From Clostridiales bacterium (GTDB lineage Bacteria; Bacillota; Clostridia; Lachnospirales; CAG-274): a stretch of 10,500 bases of DNA. Below the pieces are notes generated by a model. It did no database searches. It was not told the DNA's origin and saw only the letters and a list, made by a program, of their open reading frames with translations. The stretch covers positions 1,258-11,757 of the forward strand of contig JAJQCI010000308.1 of NCBI GenBank assembly GCA_021202835.1, given 5' to 3'. Positions 6,700 through 10,500 of the stretch are shown piece after piece (positions within the stretch are counted from its first letter, which is position 1; every line of letters starts with the position of its first letter). A program made the position numbers and the translations under genes.

Positions 6700-6739
6700 C
6701 CCCTTGTGGACGCATTTTCTTATGCATTTCCGCAAGGGG
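6700..6739. terminator. Bidirectional hairpin terminator between convergent genes
   Basis: CCCCTTG (6700-6706) pairs with CAAGGGG (6733-6739), continued by TGG/CCG with one T-G pair and, after a small bulge, GCAT/ATGC around a six-base loop. Read on the minus strand, the stem is followed directly by GTTTTAAC-type T-rich sequence and starts 37 bases beyond the stop of the pectate lyase gene. On the plus strand it lies 76 bases after the flavodoxin stop and is followed by the weaker CTTATTATGTT. It therefore probably serves both genes, best the minus-strand one. Confidence 0.8.
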
Positions 6740-6775
6740 CTTATTATGTTAGATTAAATTTTTATTTTTTTGATA

Positions 6776-9700
6776 TTACTCATTGGTTCTTGCAAAGCTG
6801 TATGATGAATTAAGAACCTTAGAGAGAATTTCAGCTGCGTCTGCCGCTGTAACATTTTCGTCATTGTTTACGTCTGCAATGTAGTTATCAACAACCCAGT
6901 CATCACCCTTAACTTCACTGTTAAGAACATAAGCAAGGAGAGCCGCAGAGTCATTAGCCGTTAAAACATCATTCTGGTCTACGTCGCCTATGATGCCGTT
7001 GCCTACAACCTTTGAAGGATCATCTGATGAGGATGTATCATATATAGCCTCGCCGTCGACTGTTATGTCGGTAAACATAGCCTTGTTATACTTTGTTATT
7101 GCCGTTGTGTCCTGTGCGGCGTCTATAGCCAGGCCTAAATAACAGGTATCGGGAAGAGTTGTTTCATAGCTTGCAAGCTGAACCCAGTCGCTGTCGCTTG
7201 TAGGTGTTGAGCCTAAGCCGTAAAGGGTTACTGTCTGGCCGCTTCTTACAATTCTCATATAACATGGGTTATGTGCATCGCTCTTTCTTGTCTTTGCAAC
7301 ACTTAAGAAAGTGTTAATTGTTGAAGAAGAGATTGTTGAAACACTGCCGTTAGCTGAGGTTCTTACGAAGGGACCTATATTCTGAGCAAGAATTGAATTG
7401 CCGTCGGCGCCTTTATAATTTTCGTAGTCCTCACCCTTAATATATGTAACTGCGTTCATATAAAACTCAGCCTTTGTATCCAGAGAAGCCCTTACCATAA
7501 GGCCGGCTTTCTGATAATAGTCTATCTTTTCCCAGCTTTCAACATTTGCAATAATATCGAAGTCGCCTGTCTTTTCGATGTAGTCGAAGAAGAAAGCGTC
7601 GTCTGTCTGGCTCGATGAAGAAGAAGCTCTTCCTATAAGACCTGAGCCCTCTATTATAACCGAGCCGTCTGTCGAATCATATGAAACAACGCCTGCCTGA
7701 GGAACACTGCCTATATCTGTGGCAGTCCAGTCAGGAATATTGTTCTCTGCTTCAAGAACGGTTATAAGAACCTGATCCGAAAGAGAATAGGGGTTATAGC
7801 TGCCTACGGTTCCTACATTATATCTTAGCTGAAGAAGATAAGAACCTATTTCAGTAGGTGTTACCGTAACGCCGACCTTGTTTCCTGCTTCGTCTGATGT
7901 GTTGAAAGCTGTTCCCTCTGATATTACACTGTCATTGAAGAGAACTTCGTAATATCCAAGGTCCTTGCCCTTTGTTTCGATTGTATATGTCTGGCCTATA
8001 ATAAGGTCTGTGTTGGCTGTTCCGAGGATGTCATTTCCCTCCGAGTCGTAAATTGCCGTAATTTCAAGGTCTGAGCTTGAAACATTTCTGTCGTCGGTTC
8101 TTGCCACTGCGTTAAATGCTGTGCTGCTGCCCAGACTGTCTGTTCCCCATTCGTCAGTGATATCGTTTAAATATACCTCAAGATAAGTATATCCATAGAA
8201 GGGGCTTGTTTCGTCTGTAATAAGAGTTGTTGAATCAGCAACAGCTGAATCTGTTCCCAACAATGCCTCATATACATCGGGAATACCGTCGGAGTCAGTA
8301 TCTACAACCTCAGAATCGTTTACAGACTGATAATATACGGTGTCATTATAGCCGCCGGCTTCCTCTTCGCTGTTTATGAAGCGGCCTGTACCGTTTACAA
8401 TCTGGCTTATAAGTCTTTCGTCCTGAGCGTCTCTTACAAGGCTTGCGCCTACTCCTGCAATAACATCTTCATATGCTGTATATGCGTCTGTAGGCTCATA
8501 GGGGTAAAGAAGTTCAACCTTTTCGTCAAGCTGATATGCGTCTGTTCCCAAATCTGCAAAGCCTGCTTCATTGTTGTTTGTAAGTGTTTCATTGCCTTCC
8601 ATTACATTGCCGTAAATGTAATATGAGCTTTTAACATTGCCGTAGGTTGAATCTGTGTCACAGTCGAAGAAAATTGCTTTAACCTTCTCCAATGTGTTGG
8701 GGCCTGTCTTGTAGTAGTTAGATTCGAAGTTAACCTGACCTTCGCCTCTGTCGCCGCCGTAAGATGACATATGACCCCAGTTATAGATTACGTTGTTTGC
8801 AAATTCCATAACGTTGTCATAGCTCTTGCTGTTGTATGTAAAGCCGCCTTCAAATCTGGGGTTTCTTGTGCCGTTATGTGCCCATACATTGTGGGTTACG
8901 GTTGTATTATAGCCGTTCATAATGGTGCCCATACCGTGTTTAGCCTCTGATTCGCCGCTTAAAAGCTCTGCGTCTGTGTTCTGGTCGCCGTTTTTATTAA
9001 CCATGGAAAGGCCGCCTGCTATAATATTATAAGAAACTGTAGAATTTATAAGCTCTTTTGCGCTGAATGTTTCGTCAACGCCCCAGTTAAATGTACAGTG
9101 GTCGATTACAATATTCTTACCCGAAACCGTAGCACCGTCAAGGTCATAGCCCTCACCCAAACGGAAACGCATATATCTCATAATAATGTTTTCGCCTGAT
9201 ACGTTGCAGGTTCCGCCTGCGATTGTTATGCCCTCACCGGGAGCCGTCTGGCCCGCAACTGTCAGGTTGCTTCCGAAAACAAAACGGCGCTGGCTCTTTG
9301 TTGCGTTTTCGTCAATGTGAATTGTTCCGCCTACGGCAAAAACTATTGTAAGAGGAATGTCTTCGCTTGTTCTCTTGTTAAGGCCGTATCTCAAAGTACC
9401 GGGCTGGGGGTCTGATACGCTGTCGTCAAGGCTTGTTACAACATAAACCTCACCCTCTGTAGTAAGAGTGGAACGGCCGCCTGTTGTGTAAACTCCGCCA
9501 CCTTCAACTGTGGGGAAAGCCGGAACCTTAATTGTGTTGCTATTTTCTGCTGTAAATGAAATTTCAAAGTCGCCTGCGTTTTCATCGGTAACCGTGATTT
9601 CATTTCCGCTTGAATCAAGAGGAACAACTCTTACATAGTAGGTTTCGCCCTCTTCAAGCTCAATACTGTCGGGGAAATTTTCAACCTGCTGTGTTACAAG

Positions 9701-10384
9701 GAAAACGGTGTTTTTGTTGTCTTGTATGTATGTATTTCCGTACTTATCTGTTTTGGCTGTTACGCCGTCCTGAACGGGCATATCAACCTTTTTCTGTGTG
9801 TTGTAGGTTGAAGTTGTGTCAGCTGCTGCCCAGGTTTTGCCGTCTTCGGAATAATCTATTCTGTAGGATGTAGCATAGCCGGTTGCAACAACCGTTGTGT
9901 CGATATGTGACACACCGCCTGTAAGGTAAGCCGCAGCGTTTGAGTCATAGGCATAGTCAAGAATAGTCTGAGAGCCTTCCTCTTCACCTTCCACAAAGCC
10001 CATATAAACCTCTTCGTTGCCTGTAAGGCTTACAGAAATCTTGTTTGCACTGTAGTCGGTTGTATAGCCGTTGTAGTTTACAATAAGACCTCTGTAGGGC
10101 ATAGTCCAGCTAGCCATAGGGTCAGCGGAATCCTCTGCTGTGTCTGACATAGCATATGACGTCAGTGGGTTTTTGTTAAGAAGGGTTCCGTCCTTTGCTA
10201 CTGAAGGCCATGTAAGTATAAGCGCCCCGTCGGCATAGTCGGCTTCAAGACCGGTTGTGTTTCTGTAGTTGTATTCGGCGGTAGAACTGATAGTAGCTCT
10301 GGCAAAAGCCGGCATTGTAATATTAAAACAAGCCGCCGAAGCCATAACAACCGTCATAGCAGCCGCTAAAATTCGTTTTTTCAT
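6776..10384 (-). CDS. Secreted modular pectate lyase with C-terminal dockerin
   Basis: A 1202-residue exported enzyme predicted to cleave pectate (polygalacturonan) by beta-elimination. In order: signal peptide (1-28, basic start MKKR, hydrophobic core, likely cut after PAFA); fibronectin-III-like region (about 30-285, with TSYRIDYSEDGKTW and GETYYVRVVPLD); pectate lyase family-1-type beta-helix (about 310-640). The helix begins with VYVVTSLDD and GTLRYGL, then has IVIDHCTFNWGVDE (425-438) and HNVWAHNGTRNPRF (498-511), Arg507 being the likely catalytic base. The extension typical of this clade follows, with a Ca-binding-like DTDSDGIPDVYE (695-706) and YTYLEVYLND (732-741). Next are an Ig-like region (about 770-878), a DUF1349/concanavalin-like region (about 884-1112, with KAGLMVRASL), an Asp/Ser linker, and a type I dockerin (1132-1192). 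The dockerin has two Ca loops (Asp1134, Asp1136, Asn1138, Asp1145; Asp1171, Asn1173, Asp1175, Asp1182). Start ATG 10384 rather than upstream codons, because AAAAGGAGGA lies just before it and the signal peptide starts there. The dockerin implies binding to a cohesin protein encoded elsewhere. Confidence 0.9.
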   Translation of the reverse strand: MKKRILAAAMTVVMASAACFNITMPAFARATISSTAEYNYRNTTGLEADYADGALILTWPSVAKDGTLLNKNPLTSYAMSDTAEDSADPMASWTMPYRGLIVNYNGYTTDYSANKISVSLTGNEEVYMGFVEGEEEGSQTILDYAYDSNAAAYLTGGVSHIDTTVVATGYATSYRIDYSEDGKTWAAADTTSTYNTQKKVDMPVQDGVTAKTDKYGNTYIQDNKNTVFLVTQQVENFPDSIELEEGETYYVRVVPLDSSGNEITVTDENAGDFEISFTAENSNTIKVPAFPTVEGGGVYTTGGRSTLTTEGEVYVVTSLDDSVSDPQPGTLRYGLNKRTSEDIPLTIVFAVGGTIHIDENATKSQRRFVFGSNLTVAGQTAPGEGITIAGGTCNVSGENIIMRYMRFRLGEGYDLDGATVSGKNIVIDHCTFNWGVDETFSAKELINSTVSYNIIAGGLSMVNKNGDQNTDAELLSGESEAKHGMGTIMNGYNTTVTHNVWAHNGTRNPRFEGGFTYNSKSYDNVMEFANNVIYNWGHMSSYGGDRGEGQVNFESNYYKTGPNTLEKVKAIFFDCDTDSTYGNVKSSYYIYGNVMEGNETLTNNNEAGFADLGTDAYQLDEKVELLYPYEPTDAYTAYEDVIAGVGASLVRDAQDERLISQIVNGTGRFINSEEEAGGYNDTVYYQSVNDSEVVDTDSDGIPDVYEALLGTDSAVADSTTLITDETSPFYGYTYLEVYLNDITDEWGTDSLGSSTAFNAVARTDDRNVSSSDLEITAIYDSEGNDILGTANTDLIIGQTYTIETKGKDLGYYEVLFNDSVISEGTAFNTSDEAGNKVGVTVTPTEIGSYLLQLRYNVGTVGSYNPYSLSDQVLITVLEAENNIPDWTATDIGSVPQAGVVSYDSTDGSVIIEGSGLIGRASSSSSQTDDAFFFDYIEKTGDFDIIANVESWEKIDYYQKAGLMVRASLDTKAEFYMNAVTYIKGEDYENYKGADGNSILAQNIGPFVRTSANGSVSTISSSTINTFLSVAKTRKSDAHNPCYMRIVRSGQTVTLYGLGSTPTSDSDWVQLASYETTLPDTCYLGLAIDAAQDTTAITKYNKAMFTDITVDGEAIYDTSSSDDPSKVVGNGIIGDVDQNDVLTANDSAALLAYVLNSEVKGDDWVVDNYIADVNNDENVTAADAAEILSKVLNSSYSFARTNE

Positions 10385-10390
10385 TAAGTT

Positions 10391-10400
10391 TCCTCCTTTT
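10391..10400 (-). promoter_or_regulatory. Ribosome binding site of the pectate lyase gene
   Basis: On the minus strand AAAAGGAGGA precedes the ATG at 10384 by six bases. It fixes the start at MKKR and excludes an in-frame upstream ATG at 10438, which would add 18 residues ahead of the signal peptide. Confidence 0.85.
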
Positions 10401-10418
10401 TGGTGAATTTTATAATCC

Positions 10419-10461
10419 TGTAGATAATTATAACACACTTCTTAGCTAGATAGTGTCTACA
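10419..10461. repeat. TGTAGA/TCTACA inverted repeat around the minus-strand promoter
   Basis: TGTAGA (10419-10424) is repeated inverted as TCTACA (10456-10461), flanking the minus-strand -10 box. The arms are only six bases and 31 bases apart, so this could be chance. It could also be a pair of operator half-sites. Confidence 0.25.
10427..10435 (-). promoter_or_regulatory. Extended -10 promoter of the pectate lyase gene
   Basis: The minus strand reads TGTTATAAT, a perfect extended -10 (TGnTATAAT) for the housekeeping sigma factor. No good -35 lies 16-18 bases upstream (CACTAT at 17), which the TG extension could offset or an activator could compensate. Transcription would start near 10420, giving a leader of about 36 bases. 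Confidence 0.6.
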
Positions 10462-10466
10462 TAAGA

Positions 10467-10495
10467 TTGACAAGTGCAAAAAAATGTGATAAAAT
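10467..10495 (+). promoter_or_regulatory. Near-consensus sigma-A-type promoter pointing out of the window
   Basis: TTGACA (10467-10472) is followed after exactly 17 bases by TAAAAT (10490-10495) on the plus strand. The -35 is perfect and the -10 differs from TATAAT at one position. The start point would fall just past base 10500, so the gene it drives is not visible. It is divergent from the pectate lyase promoter, with about 30 bases between the two. Confidence 0.6.
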
Positions 10496-10500
10496 AATAG

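Noticed and set aside
7600..7630. Serine run from repeated GAAGAAGAA-type codons as a phase-variable repeat
   Set aside because: The run is short, uses triplets that preserve frame and lies in a loop-like stretch; it would not switch the gene on or off.
10385..10438. 18-codon upstream extension of the pectate lyase
   Set aside because: It would place polar residues before the signal peptide, and the ribosome binding site lies inside it, directly before ATG 10384.
1..10500. CRISPR arrays, insertion sequences, tRNA or rRNA genes
   Set aside because: I saw no regularly spaced repeats, transposase motifs with terminal repeats, or cloverleaf/rRNA-like sequence in either strand by eye.

Overview
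The window looks like chromosomal DNA of an anaerobic, butyrate-forming, plant-fibre-degrading member of the Clostridia (Bacillota). The evidence is a complete crotonyl-CoA/butyryl-CoA gene set with strong AAGGAGG-type ribosome binding sites, a Gram-positive-style signal peptide, and a secreted pectate lyase ending in a type I dockerin. A gut or rumen fibre degrader is an inference from this combination; the genus cannot be fixed from the sequence alone.

Left part (1-6158, + strand): a tightly packed operon in the order crt (5' end cut off by the window) - small membrane protein - hbd - bcd - etfB - etfA - thl. Gaps are 13-28 bases and most genes have their own strong ribosome binding site. 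Together the enzymes convert two acetyl-CoA to butyryl-CoA: thiolase condenses, Hbd reduces, crotonase dehydrates, and Bcd with the electron-transfer flavoprotein EtfAB reduces crotonyl-CoA, probably by flavin-based electron bifurcation that also reduces ferredoxin or flavodoxin. The final butyryl-CoA to butyrate genes (but or ptb/buk) are not in this window. The one part of the operon that the pathway does not explain is the 107-residue, cysteine-rich, four-helix membrane protein between crt and hbd. A hairpin with a short T tract follows thl.

Middle (6180-6740): a short flavodoxin-like gene follows with its own ribosome binding site, possibly reached by read-through from the butyrate operon. 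A strong hairpin then separates it from the convergent gene to its right.

Right part (6776-10384, - strand): one long gene for a 1202-residue secreted modular protein. Its order is signal peptide, fibronectin-III-like region, family-1-type pectate lyase beta-helix with a Ca-binding-like DTDSDG tail, Ig-like region, DUF1349/concanavalin-like region, linker and dockerin. It has an extended -10 promoter on the minus strand. At the extreme right edge a near-consensus plus-strand promoter (TTGACA-N17-TAAAAT) points out of the window to an unseen divergent gene.

Most of the window is well-understood metabolism and polysaccharide breakdown. I see no CRISPR array, mobile element, tRNA, rRNA or clear undescribed system. 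The best leads are the membrane protein in the operon, the flavodoxin link to the bifurcating complex, and the divergent control region at the right edge.
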